Shown in pieces: positions 28,635-37,624 of a stretch of 64,000 nt of DNA (position 1 is its first letter; each line of letters begins with the position of its first letter). The stretch comes from Bradyrhizobium sp. AZCC 1721 (lineage in GTDB: Bacteria; Pseudomonadota; Alphaproteobacteria; Rhizobiales; Xanthobacteraceae). The position numbers were made by a program, and so were the translations under genes. The notes under the pieces were generated by a model that did not search any database, was not told the origin of the DNA, and saw only the letters and a program-made list of their open reading frames with translations. The stretch spans positions 2,781,001 to 2,845,000 of the forward strand of contig NZ_JAZHSB010000001.1 of the NCBI RefSeq assembly GCF_036924715.1. Reading direction: 5' to 3'.

Positions 28635-30542
28635 TCAGAATTTGAGAAATCCGGTCGACAGCCACGGCACCGCGGCGACAATGAGGAGCCCGACAAACAG
28701 CGCGACGACATAGCCCCAGATGTGCTTCAGGCCCTCATCCGGCGAGATCCTGCTGATGGCGCAGGCGCCGTAATACCCGACGCCGAATGGCGGCGAGAAC
28801 AAGCCGATGCCCATCGCGAAGATCACCACCATAGCGTAGTGCACCTCGTGCACGCCGGCCTGCTTGGCGATCGGAAACAGCAGCGGCCCGAACAGGACGA
28901 TCGCCGGAATGCCTTCCAGCACGCTGCCGAGGATCACGAAGGCGGGAATCGAGATTGCGAGGAAGCCATAGGCACCGCCCGGAATCGCCGCCATCGCCTG
29001 CGCCAGTTGTTGTGAAAAGCCCGATTGCGTCAGGCCCCATGCCATCGCGGTGGCGCTACCTACGATGAAGATAATGGCGCCGGTCAGCGAAGCGGTCTCG
29101 ACCAGCATCGGCTTGAGGCGCCTCCAGGGAAACTGGCGATAGACCAAAAGTCCCATCAGTACGGCGTAGACGATCCCGATGGTCGACACTTCCGTCGCGG
29201 TGGCGACGCCCTCGACGACGGCGGTGCGGATCACAAAAGGCAGCAGGATTGCGGGCAGGGCGGGCAGCGCCAGTTTTGCGATCTCGCGCGCTGAATACCG
29301 CCGCACGTGACTGAGATCCTCATGCCGATAGCGTCGCCACACCACCACGCAAAGGGCGGCGCCGACAACCAGCGCCGGCAACAGGCCACCGGTGAAGAGC
29401 GCGGCAATCGAGATGCCGGTCACCGAACCGATGGTAATCAGCACAATGCTCGGCGGAATGGTTTCGGTCTGTGCGCCCGTGGCGGCGAGCAGCGCCACGA
29501 GATCGCCGGGCTTGGCACCGCGCCGCTGCATTTCCGGCAGCAGAACCGGCGCAATCGCCGCCATGTCGGCGATCTTCGATCCTGAAATGCCGGACACCAG
29601 ATACATGGCGCCGATGAGAACATAGGACAGGCCGCCTCTGACATGGCCGAGCAGGCTCGCCAGGAACTGGATCATGGCGCGGGCCATCCCGGTCATTTCG
29701 ATCAGCGCGCCCAGGAAGATGAACAGCGGCACCGCGAGCAGGATGAGGTGGGACATCCCCTCGTCGAGCCGGCCGACCATCACCATCATCGGCGTGGTCG
29801 TCGTCAGTGCGAGATAGCCGAAGGTTGCCAGCGCAAAGGAGAAAGCGATCGGCACACCTGCGAACACATTGGCCGCCACCACGCCGATAAAGAAGATGAT
29901 CAGATTAGAGCGGCCCAGCGGCTGCAGGGCTGGTCCGGCCAGCCAGAATGCAGCGACGATACCCGCGGTGGCGATGAGACCTGCGAGGATGAACGGGGCG
30001 CGATGACGGCGCGCCAGACCGATCACGGCGGTGATGGTCATCAGCACCAGGCCCACGGGAATTGCCGCAGCGCGCCAGGCGTTGCTGATCTCGAGCGCAG
30101 GGGTCACGATGAAGCGCTCCTCGCTCGCATAGTCGAATGCGGGATAGAGGATCAATGCCAACAATGCGAGCGATGCCGTCGTGGCCATCACCTCGAAAAA
30201 AGCCCGTGCGCGCTGACCGAGATAACGCATGAGCCCCGTCATACGCATGTGCTCGCCGCGGCGCAGCGCGATCACGGTGCCGAGCATAGAAAGCCAGAGA
30301 AACAGGATGGAGGCCAGTTCGTCGGACCAGACCAGCGGACTGCGGAAGACATAGCGGCTGATGACGCCGGCGAGCAGAATGATGATCTCGATCACGACGA
30401 GGCCGGCGGCGGCGGTTTCGACCGCTGCGCCCAGCCCACGATCGAGGGCGGCAAACGCCCGCGCGAGACCGCGCGTCGATGCAGAGGCGGGGCCATGCCC
30501 GGCCTCCAAATAGCCGCTCATCGGATGCTCGGCAATCGTCAT
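28635..30542 (-). CDS. TRAP transporter fused permease (DctQ-DctM)
   Basis: A 635-residue inner-membrane protein. Residues about 25-200 form the small DctQ-type domain of four helices (WSDELASILFLWLSMLGT is typical). Residues about 210-635 form the large DctM domain with some 11-12 helices and the motifs GVPIAFSFALATFGYLA, SGISGSKIADMAAIAPVL and IPPSIVLITIGSVTGIS. TRAP importers use a sodium gradient to take up organic acids. The binding protein is encoded just upstream, with 7 bases between the genes. Confidence 0.93.
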   Translation of the reverse strand: MTIAEHPMSGYLEAGHGPASASTRGLARAFAALDRGLGAAVETAAAGLVVIEIIILLAGVISRYVFRSPLVWSDELASILFLWLSMLGTVIALRRGEHMRMTGLMRYLGQRARAFFEVMATTASLALLALILYPAFDYASEERFIVTPALEISNAWRAAAIPVGLVLMTITAVIGLARRHRAPFILAGLIATAGIVAAFWLAGPALQPLGRSNLIIFFIGVVAANVFAGVPIAFSFALATFGYLALTTTTPMMVMVGRLDEGMSHLILLAVPLFIFLGALIEMTGMARAMIQFLASLLGHVRGGLSYVLIGAMYLVSGISGSKIADMAAIAPVLLPEMQRRGAKPGDLVALLAATGAQTETIPPSIVLITIGSVTGISIAALFTGGLLPALVVGAALCVVVWRRYRHEDLSHVRRYSAREIAKLALPALPAILLPFVIRTAVVEGVATATEVSTIGIVYAVLMGLLVYRQFPWRRLKPMLVETASLTGAIIFIVGSATAMAWGLTQSGFSQQLAQAMAAIPGGAYGFLAISIPAFVILGSVLEGIPAIVLFGPLLFPIAKQAGVHEVHYAMVVIFAMGIGLFSPPFGVGYYGACAISRISPDEGLKHIWGYVVALFVGLLIVAAVPWLSTGFLKF

Positions 30543-30549
30543 CGCACGC

Positions 30550-31566
30550 TCAGGCCAGCTTGCCGATTGCGTTTTCGAGCAGGCCCCAGGCCTCCTCGCC
30601 GAAGCGGGTCTTCCACTCGCCGTAGAAGCCGGTCTCGCGCAGCTTGGAGCGGAAGCTGTCCGGCGCCGGCTTGGTGAAGGTCAGCCCCCTGGCCTGCAGG
30701 TCCGATTGCACTGTCGCATTAAACGCCTTGATGTCCTCGCGTTGCTTCAGGCCAGCGTCGTTGATGGCGTCGGCGACGATGGTCTTGAGGTCGGCCGGCA
30801 AGGCCCGCCAGGCGCGGCCATTGGCGATGAACCAGAAGCCGTCCCAGATATGGTTGCTGATGGCGCAGTACTTCTGCACTTCATAGAGTTTGGCGACCTG
30901 GATGATCGGCAGCGGGTTTTCCTGCGCATCGACGATGCGGGTCTGCAGCGACGAATAGACTTCGCTGAACTGCAGGCTCGTCGGCGATGCCGCGAGCGCC
31001 TTGAACATGGAGATGCTGAGCGGGCTCACCGGCACGCGGATCTTCAGCCCGTCCATGTCCTTGGCGGTCTCGATCGGTTTGGCGCCGCTCGTAATCTGGC
31101 GAAAGCCGTTGTCCCACATCTTCTCGAAAGCATGGAGGCCGACCTTGGCCATCGCGGTGCGGACATGCGCGCCGAGCGGGCCGTCCATCGCCTTCCAGAC
31201 CTGGTCGTAGTCGGCAAAAGCAAAACCCACGGCATTAATCGCGGCGACCGGCACGAGGGTCGCGGCGACAAGCGCCGATGGCGTGAAGAAGGTGATCGCG
31301 CCGCTGCGCACCTGCGCCAGCATATCGGTATCGCCGCCAAGCTGGTTGTTGGGGAAGATGGCGATCTCGACGCGGCCGTCAGTTTCCTTGGCGATCCGTT
31401 CGGCGGCTTCCTGCGCCCGGATGTTAAGCGGATGAGTGAGCGGCAAGTTGTTGCCGTATTTCAGCGAGAATTCCGCGGCGCGCGCGACGCGCGGCATGGC
31501 GCCAATGAGACCCGCTGCGGGAAGAGCCGACAGGGCCTGCAGGGCACGCCGACGAGACAGGATCAT
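30550..31566 (-). CDS. TRAP transporter substrate-binding protein DctP
   Basis: A 338-residue periplasmic receptor. The signal peptide has a twin-arginine look (SRRRALQALSALPAAGLIGA, ending near ARA). The DctP fold follows: NNLPLTHPLNIRAQEAAERI, IFPNNQLGGDTDMLAQVRSG and the carboxylate-binding arginine region LKIRVPVSPLSISMFKALAA. It is the first gene of the leftward operon and faces the LacI-type regulator across 137 bases. The ligand is probably an acid sugar, judging by the kinase and RLP downstream. Confidence 0.92.
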   Translation of the reverse strand: MILSRRRALQALSALPAAGLIGAMPRVARAAEFSLKYGNNLPLTHPLNIRAQEAAERIAKETDGRVEIAIFPNNQLGGDTDMLAQVRSGAITFFTPSALVAATLVPVAAINAVGFAFADYDQVWKAMDGPLGAHVRTAMAKVGLHAFEKMWDNGFRQITSGAKPIETAKDMDGLKIRVPVSPLSISMFKALAASPTSLQFSEVYSSLQTRIVDAQENPLPIIQVAKLYEVQKYCAISNHIWDGFWFIANGRAWRALPADLKTIVADAINDAGLKQREDIKAFNATVQSDLQARGLTFTKPAPDSFRSKLRETGFYGEWKTRFGEEAWGLLENAIGKLA

Positions 31567-31653
31567 GGGCTTCCTCCGGTAATCTTTTTGATGCCAATTG
31601 ATGGCTTGGTGAGTAGTCTGGCTCGAAAATCACAGGCGTCGACCAAGGTGTCA

Positions 31654-31675
31654 AACGACCAAAATGATGGTTTTT
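31654..31675. promoter_or_regulatory. Candidate LacI-type operator between dctP and the regulator gene
   Basis: Dyad AA-N2-ACCA-N6-TGGT-N2-TT in the divergent promoter region, the size and symmetry expected for a LacI-family dimer site. It lies about 90 bases upstream of dctP and about 30 upstream of the chosen regulator start, so it could control both. Binding is inferred. Confidence 0.45.
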
Positions 31676-31703
31676 GATGTATTCGAACCCGGAGCGTTTC
31701 GAG

Positions 31704-32765
31704 ATGGACAAGCACGCAGCGCCGCCGCTGAGCCGCATTGTCGACGTGGCACGCCGTGCCAACGTGTCCACCGCAACCGTCGACCGTGTACTTAATCGCA
31801 GGCCCGGCGTGCGACCGATCACGCAGCAGCGCGTGCTCGCTGCTGCGTCCGAGTTGAACTACATGCCAGCCGAGGATTTGCTTGCGGCGATGAAGCCGAA
31901 GCCGATGCGGCTTCTGTTCCTGCTGCCGGCGGGCACCAACCGGTTTCTCGCGACGCTCGGACAGTTGATCGCCCACTCCGAGGCGCGCCTTGCACCTTTC
32001 AATATTCGTTGCCAGGTCGATTACATCAAGAGCTTCAACGCTGAACTGCTGGCGCGGCGGCTCTGGCATTACCGCGACAAGGTTGACGGCATCGCCTTCA
32101 TGGCGCTGGAACATCCTGCCATTCGCGAGACCGTCGATATGCTCGCCGAGCGCGGCGTGCCGACCGTCACCGTGATCTCGGATATCCTCAATGCGCGCCG
32201 GGTCGCCTATCTCGGCTTGGACAATCGCTCGACCGGACGAACGGCCGGCTACCTGATCGCGCGGTTCGTCGGAGCGCGGCCTGCGAAGGTGGCCATGATC
32301 GCAGGCAGCCTGAGCTACCGTGCCCACGAAGAGCGTGAGATGGGCTTCCTGCACGTCTTCGAGGAGTTGTTTCCCCTGATCAAGGTCGTAGGCCTGCGCG
32401 AGGGACATGACGATGCCGACAGGAATTATCGCCAGACGCGCATGTTGCTCGCTCGGCACCCGGATCTCGCGGGGATTTACAACATCGGCGGTGCGGCTGA
32501 TGGCGTCGGACGGGCACTGAAGGAGATGAACCGCGCGCGCGAGACCGTGTTCGTCGGGCATGGTCTGACGTCGGACACGCGCAGCCTCCTGATCGACGGG
32601 ACCATGGACGCGGTCATTACCCAAAATCAGCTACATACGATGATGAGTTGTATCGGCATCTTCGACAATCTGCGCGCCGGCCGAAGCGCCATGCACGGCA
32701 TCGAGACGCCGCGCAGCGAGATCATTTTTCGCGAGAATATTCCGGGATCAGGCGTCTCAGCGTGA
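31704..32765 (+). CDS. LacI family transcriptional regulator
   Basis: A 353-residue repressor. Residues about 10-60 hold the LacI helix-turn-helix and hinge (IVDVARRANVSTATVDRVLN, then PGVRPITQQRVLAAASELNY). The remainder is a periplasmic-binding-protein-type sensor (LLFLLPAGTNRFLATLGQ, GYLIARFVGARPAKVAMIAG, DAVITQNQLHTMM) resembling sugar-type sensors. The ATG at 31704 follows GGAG at 9 bases; ATG 31677 and TTG 31674 in frame are alternatives. It is transcribed away from the TRAP operon and probably represses it until a pathway metabolite binds. Confidence 0.88.
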   Translation: MDKHAAPPLSRIVDVARRANVSTATVDRVLNRRPGVRPITQQRVLAAASELNYMPAEDLLAAMKPKPMRLLFLLPAGTNRFLATLGQLIAHSEARLAPFNIRCQVDYIKSFNAELLARRLWHYRDKVDGIAFMALEHPAIRETVDMLAERGVPTVTVISDILNARRVAYLGLDNRSTGRTAGYLIARFVGARPAKVAMIAGSLSYRAHEEREMGFLHVFEELFPLIKVVGLREGHDDADRNYRQTRMLLARHPDLAGIYNIGGAADGVGRALKEMNRARETVFVGHGLTSDTRSLLIDGTMDAVITQNQLHTMMSCIGIFDNLRAGRSAMHGIETPRSEIIFRENIPGSGVSA

Positions 32766-32964
32766 CTCGGCTGTCGCTGTTTGGCGGAAACGAGCTCAAA
32801 TTGGCTGATCTTGAGTTCTCACAAGCCTCGTTGGCGCGAAGTCCCGAGCAATTTCATGGTTGATCACGCAGCCGAGCCAGCAGGGTGGAAAATCAATAGG
32901 GGCTGAGGGGTACACCGAGCGCTGATCCACGGCGATCCCGGTGGCAATCGCGATTTCGGCACAA

Positions 32965-33600
32965 TCAGAGCGATCGCGGCGGCTGAGCCGCGGAACGCGC
33001 CGGTGCTTCGATCAATCGCATGATGTGACGGATAAATTCCTCATCGTCCGGCATTTCCCCGCCACCAATTTCGATCGCATCCTGCATTTCTATTCGGCTG
33101 TGCAACCAGAATTGCACCAAACTTCCGGCGATGCACAGCACCAGGCCGGTCGGCATGTCGTTTCGCAAGAGTCCGGCTTGCTGCGCTTGCTTGATGAGCG
33201 GAACGGCTCGCTCGTTCAAGCTGCGCGAACGCGATTTGCGTTCTTCAGTCGGCCCATCGAGCAAGCGCCACAGGTTGATGCGAAACGCATCCGGATGCTC
33301 GCGCCAGTACCGCAGGTAGGTCCGGATGGCCGTCGGAATCGATTCGACACCGAGTGTTTCTTGCGCGACGACATCCGCGACATAGGCGAGGAATTCAGCG
33401 GAGGCTTGCTCCCCAACCGCGTTCCAGAGCCCGTCCTTGCCCTGGAAATGATGGTGAAGCAGCCCCTGGGAGACGCCTGCCCGCTGCGCAATGTCGCGCA
33501 TCTTGGTGCCGTGAAATCCGCTCTTCGCAAATTCCGTCCGCGCCGCCTGAAGGATGGCGTCGCGTCCGGCTTGCATTTGGCTGACTGACCGTGAGTTCAC
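32965..33600 (-). CDS. TetR family transcriptional regulator
   Basis: A 211-residue regulator with a TetR helix-turn-helix at residues about 12-60 (AILQAARTEFAKSGFHGTKM, then GVSQGLLHHHFQGKDGLWNAV) and a C-terminal ligand/dimer domain of unknown specificity. The GTG at 33600 has AAGGTGACGG just upstream; an ATG at 33576 is possible. It is divergent from the TonB-receptor gene, and the 98-base gap is packed with dyads, so it probably controls itself and the receptor. Confidence 0.85.
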   Translation of the reverse strand: MNSRSVSQMQAGRDAILQAARTEFAKSGFHGTKMRDIAQRAGVSQGLLHHHFQGKDGLWNAVGEQASAEFLAYVADVVAQETLGVESIPTAIRTYLRYWREHPDAFRINLWRLLDGPTEERKSRSRSLNERAVPLIKQAQQAGLLRNDMPTGLVLCIAGSLVQFWLHSRIEMQDAIEIGGGEMPDDEEFIRHIMRLIEAPARSAAQPPRSL

Positions 33601-33619
33601 CCGTCACCTTCTAAGCATT

Positions 33620-33684
33620 CTAAATCATTTAGGAATTTTGTGTTGACAGGTCAACCAGTCAATGCTGACTGCTCAAGCGGTCAG
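33620..33684. promoter_or_regulatory. Cluster of palindromes in the tetR / TonB-receptor divergent promoter
   Basis: Three symmetric sites: CTAAATCATTTAG (33620-33632, perfect); TTGACAGGTCAA (33643-33654, imperfect only in the centre, and including a TTGACA that could be a -35 box); and CTGAC-N10-GTCAG (33665-33684). The TTGAC and CTGAC sites share a GTCA core, as expected for one TetR dimer binding twice. The AT-rich first site resembles iron-response elements only loosely. Confidence 0.45.
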
Positions 33685-33698
33685 TCGTTGGGGGTGCT

Positions 33699-35969
33699 GT
33701 GGAAAGTGTAGTGACAAGAAGACGAAAGGGCAGTGACCGCGGGCATTGGAGGCGTCGGGCCGCCGCGGTTGGCGCATTGACAGCATTCGCTGGGGGCATC
33801 GCGGTCGACGCGGCGTTGGCCCAGCAGCCAATAGAACTTCCGCCCGTTACGGTCGCGCCACCGAAGCCGAAGAAACGAGCCGTATCTCGGCCCGTGGCTC
33901 GCCCGGCAATCCAACTCCAGGAGATTACGGTTACGGCCCGCAAGCGACCCGAGGTCGAAAAAGATGTACCTATCAGTCTGACGACGGTTGAGGGTGCGCA
34001 GCTCGAGGACCTTTCCAAGACCCGCTCAAATGCCGACCTCGCGCGCTCCGTACCAAATTTCAATTTCGTCGATCTCGGAGGGCAGTCCTCAAATCTTGCC
34101 AATATCCGCGGCGTCGGATCGTTCTCGCCGGTATCTCCGGACGATACCTCCGTCGTCTTCTACGTCGATGAGGCGCCGCAGTCGGTGTATGGCATTGCAC
34201 CGAACCTGCTTGATACCGAGCGGGTCGAGGTTTTGCGCGGGCCGCAAGGAACGTTGTTCGGCCGTAATGCGCAAGGCGGCGCAGTGAACATCGTCTCACG
34301 CCTGCCGACGTTTGATCGCTCCTTCTCGCTGACCGGTGAATGGGGAACCAAGGGTTACGGCCTGGGCGAGTTGATCGCGAACTCTCCGCTAATCGCAGAT
34401 CTCCTCGCCGGACGCGTGGCGATGCGTTACTCGAACTACGGTGGTGACGTTCCGAACATCCTGCTCGGCGGCAATGATGCCGCTACGAAAATCGGCGCAT
34501 TCCGCGGCTCACTTCTCTACACGCCGACCGATCGCACCACCGTCACCTTCAGCGGGTCCTACAACAAGGACGACGACACCGTGCCGCGCTGGCTGCTGCG
34601 CGGCGCGGCTGATTTTCCCGTAAGCGCCGTCAATCCGCGCAATGACGTGGATCGCGAGAACCAGAACTACAATCTAAAGGTCAAGCACGACTTCGGGCCC
34701 ATTGTCTTCGATTCCGTCTCGAACTTTCAGCGCACCACCTCGTTTCAAGTCACTGATCTCACCGACTCCCTCGTATTCTCGAAGCTCACCGGCTTGCCGC
34801 GCGCCTTCTTCAGCGTGCCGGGTGCGGATATCGCGAACATCGGCATCGGTGAGAATACCTGGATGCAGGAGCTTCGGCTCTCCGCGCCGAAGGAGAGCGC
34901 GATTGCCTGGACCACGGGCTTGAATCTTTTTCGCACCGAAGTGGCGCTCGACGGCAACGCCCGTTCCATCACGCCGGCTTTTGCTACGGCGACCGGAATC
35001 CGTAACAACGACTTTTCGACCAACAGCTACGCGGCTTTCGGCGAGGCGACGGTGCCGCTCATCGGTGCGCTCAAAGGTACATTGGGGCTGCGCGCGACGC
35101 ATGAGGAGAAAACGGCTTCCTATCGCTACAACGGCGTCGGCACGCCCGGCACCGTCGCCAGCTATGCCCAAGATCTCGGCCTGAAGGATGACTTCCTTAC
35201 CGGTCGCGCCGGTCTGAGCTACGACTGGACGCGAGACTTCATGACCTATGTCACCGCCGCACGTGGATATGTGACGGGAGGGTTCCCGGCCAATTCCATC
35301 AACAATCCGCTCGGCAAGCCCGAGGCCCCGTTCGCTGCTTCCACAAGCTGGACCTATGAGGCCGGCTTCAAGTCCGAACTGTTCGGCCATCGTGTCAAAC
35401 TGACCGGCGCGCTGTTCTTCAACGACGTCAAGAACGGACATCTGTTCGTCTTCAATGTCCCAACGGCATCATTCACCGTCGCAACGCTGGACTATCAGTC
35501 CTGGGGTGGCGAACTCGAGGGTACCGTCCGCCTCACGCCCACCTTTGAGGTGTTCGGAGGTGTTGGCATTACCCGCGCCGAGCTCGTCAACGTTCCGATC
35601 GGCAGCGCGACCGGCGCGAAGAACGGCGGCCGCGTTCCGAACGTGGCGCCCGTGACCGCCAATGTGGGCTTCCAGCATCAGGTTTCGGCCGCGCACCTTG
35701 GGCTCAACGGCGACTTCTTCGTTCGCGGCAACTACCAGTTCGTCGGTACTCGCGCGGCAGATGTCGCCAACAGCTTCGACCTCCCATCGTACGGCATTGT
35801 CAACGGCAAGTTCGGTTGGAAAGGGCAGAACTTCAAGACCTATGTCTTCGCGAACAATCTGCTCGACGAGCGCTACGAGGCCTTCGGACAAAGTTTTGGA
35901 CCCACGACGCAATCCGTGCGCGTCGGACAGGGCCGCATCGTGGGCTTAGGGGCAACCGCGAAGTTCTAG
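33699..35969 (+). CDS. TonB-dependent outer-membrane receptor
   Basis: A 756-residue receptor. An N-terminal export signal with a long basic lead ends near ALAQQ (about residue 41). A proline/lysine-rich spacer leads to a TonB-box-like ITVTARKR, then the plug domain (DVPISLTTVEGAQLEDLS, VLRGPQGTLFGRNAQGGAVN). A 22-strand barrel follows, ending in phenylalanine (VGLGATAKF). It imports a large ligand such as a ferric chelate using TonB-ExbB energy. GTG 33699 is the start used. The small genes after it and ExbB further on suggest one iron or chelate uptake region, but ligand and regulator signal are unknown. Confidence 0.88.
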   Translation: MESVVTRRRKGSDRGHWRRRAAAVGALTAFAGGIAVDAALAQQPIELPPVTVAPPKPKKRAVSRPVARPAIQLQEITVTARKRPEVEKDVPISLTTVEGAQLEDLSKTRSNADLARSVPNFNFVDLGGQSSNLANIRGVGSFSPVSPDDTSVVFYVDEAPQSVYGIAPNLLDTERVEVLRGPQGTLFGRNAQGGAVNIVSRLPTFDRSFSLTGEWGTKGYGLGELIANSPLIADLLAGRVAMRYSNYGGDVPNILLGGNDAATKIGAFRGSLLYTPTDRTTVTFSGSYNKDDDTVPRWLLRGAADFPVSAVNPRNDVDRENQNYNLKVKHDFGPIVFDSVSNFQRTTSFQVTDLTDSLVFSKLTGLPRAFFSVPGADIANIGIGENTWMQELRLSAPKESAIAWTTGLNLFRTEVALDGNARSITPAFATATGIRNNDFSTNSYAAFGEATVPLIGALKGTLGLRATHEEKTASYRYNGVGTPGTVASYAQDLGLKDDFLTGRAGLSYDWTRDFMTYVTAARGYVTGGFPANSINNPLGKPEAPFAASTSWTYEAGFKSELFGHRVKLTGALFFNDVKNGHLFVFNVPTASFTVATLDYQSWGGELEGTVRLTPTFEVFGGVGITRAELVNVPIGSATGAKNGGRVPNVAPVTANVGFQHQVSAAHLGLNGDFFVRGNYQFVGTRAADVANSFDLPSYGIVNGKFGWKGQNFKTYVFANNLLDERYEAFGQSFGPTTQSVRVGQGRIVGLGATAKF

Positions 35970-35987
35970 CGATGAGAGGGGACCGTC

Positions 35988-36410
35988 ATGAGAACAGAGG
36001 ATTTCAAGCTGCACGACATTTCGCGTTTTCCGGTCGTGGTGCTGCACGGTCGTGGATTGCCGCCCGGTTACGGACCGACCTGGGCGAACGAGCTTGATGC
36101 GCTGCTTGGCCAGGAGCGCACCTTCGTGATGATCTTTCCTGACTCGGTGGAGGATGAGGCCCATGAGGATCAAAAGCTTCGCACGATCTTCCTCAAAGCC
36201 AACAAGGCGCGGCTTGCCGCCAAATGCCAGGGCATCTTCAGCATCGAGCCGAACAAGGCAAAGCGTCTTCTGAAGCGTGCTCAGGGCGCCCTGATTGCCG
36301 CGGCTTTCGGACTGCGCTTCCGTGTCGTAGCCACCGTCGAGGAAGCGGAGCGGCTTGCGAGCCTGGCTTTAGCAGGAGCAGCCGTGCCAGATGTCTCCGA
36401 GCCCGAGTAG
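35988..36410 (+). CDS. Conserved-looking hypothetical protein downstream of the TonB receptor
   Basis: A 140-residue cytosolic protein with no signal peptide or membrane segment. It starts 18 bases after the receptor stop with a good ribosome-binding site (GAGGGG), so it is co-transcribed. It opens FKLHDISRFPVVVLHGRGLP and has a charged middle (EDEAHEDQKLRTIFLKANKA) and an alanine-rich helix (AKRLLKRAQGALIAAAFGL). The alternating beta/alpha pattern resembles SpoIIAA/STAS-like folds, but no family was recognised with confidence. Confidence 0.65.
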   Translation: MRTEDFKLHDISRFPVVVLHGRGLPPGYGPTWANELDALLGQERTFVMIFPDSVEDEAHEDQKLRTIFLKANKARLAAKCQGIFSIEPNKAKRLLKRAQGALIAAAFGLRFRVVATVEEAERLASLALAGAAVPDVSEPE

Positions 36411-36666
36411 CGAGACACGCGCTTATCTGCGCATCGGCAAGAGACGCCTTCGCATCCCCAAGCGCCGCGGTGTGCGGATCGCCCTTGGTGTTGCCCTCAT
36501 GATCAGGGGCGTACTGCCGCCGGCCGGATTCATTCTGTTGCCGCCGGCGCTGACGCTGCTCTCAATCGACATTCCGCGCGTCCGCCGCTGGCGCCGGCGC
36601 ATGATCGTGCGGCTCGGACGCCGGCGGCGAAGCGCCGTCCGTCCAGCAAAACAGAATCGGACTTAG
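36391..36666 (+). CDS. Small basic membrane protein of unknown function
   Basis: A 91-residue frame overlapping the previous gene by 20 bases. One or two hydrophobic segments (VRIALGVALMIRGVLPPAGF and ILLPPALTLLSIDI) are flanked by strongly basic ends (RIGKRRLRIPKRRG and RRWRRRMIVRLGRRRR). This is the pattern of a small inner-membrane protein. The overlap suggests translational coupling with the upstream gene. No family was recognised. Confidence 0.5.
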   Translation: MSPSPSSETRAYLRIGKRRLRIPKRRGVRIALGVALMIRGVLPPAGFILLPPALTLLSIDIPRVRRWRRRMIVRLGRRRRSAVRPAKQNRT

Positions 36667-36883
36667 AAGTTGTCTAAGCGATTGACGTGCAACGGCGAGG
36701 CACCCGTGCTTCCAGATTTCGAATGTTTCAAATTGCCATAGACGCGCGATGGCTTTATGGCGGCTATCACAGAGCGTAACGGTTCGCGGCATTGATAGGT
36801 CGAGTGCGTGGAGCTCTTCTCTGAGCGCATCGGGATTGCCGCGGCCGCCTGTCGTGACGCAACCAAAGAAGAGGAGGGGAGCA

Positions 36884-37192
36884 GTGACGCAGTCGGACCC
36901 TGACAACGAATCTGCAGGCGCAGAGATGCACCGGTCCATGATGGCCGCCTTCTGCGACGTTCTTCGTACCAGTCAGCTTCCGCCCATGACGGTGATGAAC
37001 CTCGCCGCGTCCGCCCTCGGAGCAATCTACAAGGAAGTCGCCGATCAGCATGGCACGGATGGCGGTTGTCCCTGCGGCTGGAAGCCAAATCCGCGTACCG
37101 ATATCGCGGTTCTGCAGGCGACACTGGCCGCGTCACTAGAAGCCATCCCGTCTGCTGATCTGCGTACCATGCAGGCTGTCGGACGTGCATAA
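36884..37192 (+). CDS. Small hypothetical protein with a CPCGW motif
   Basis: A 102-residue protein starting at GTG 36884, directly after a very strong ribosome-binding site (GAGGAGGGG); the frame runs further upstream but the site decides the start. A helical N-terminal half (HRSMMAAFCDVLRTSQLPPM) leads to GGCPCGWKPNPRTDIAVLQA, whose two cysteines two apart may bind metal or act in redox chemistry. It lies between the TonB receptor region and exbB on the same strand. Function unknown. Confidence 0.6.
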   Translation: MTQSDPDNESAGAEMHRSMMAAFCDVLRTSQLPPMTVMNLAASALGAIYKEVADQHGTDGGCPCGWKPNPRTDIAVLQATLAASLEAIPSADLRTMQAVGRA

Positions 37193-37624
37193 GCCATGAT
37201 GCGAGAGCCCTGCCGATCTCGTACACATCGGCGGGGTTCGACGTCTACGCTGGGCCGACGGCCCGCTCGGGAAGTCCCTTTCATGTTCACGGCCGAACGA
37301 CCAATACTGCGGCGATTCCGCGACCGGAATAGTCCGTCTCGGCGCGGTCGCTCGTCTTTTCAATTTTGAGCGTTTCTAAATTTCGCTGGTGCGAAGCATA
37401 AGTATACGCAGCGCCTAGAATTGACGCAGGCGTGTCGTAGTCAGATGGCGGCTGCGCGAAAATAGTACCCCCACCGCTGGGAAAAACATCATCCTTAAAC
37501 GTCTTACGTTGGAGGGGCCGTAAGGCCGCGGCTGGCGACAATAATATTGATGCAGGCCCTGCCGGTGAGAGGCGCTTGCGCGCCTCATGACGTGCGCGCT
37601 TGAACGAGAATGAAAGATTGAACG
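37193..37624. promoter_or_regulatory. Upstream region of exbB with two hairpins
   Basis: About 430 bases without a supported gene. It contains TTCGC-TGGT-GCGAA (37382-37395) and the perfect hairpin GAGGCGC-TTGC-GCGCCTC (37569-37586), the latter 39 bases before the exbB start in the probable leader. No consensus Fur or Irr box was found. Confidence 0.4.

Noticed and set aside
29643..30677. 344-residue plus-strand frame opposite the TRAP permease
   Set aside because: Very rich in His, Arg, Asp and Gln, as expected for the antisense of membrane helices.
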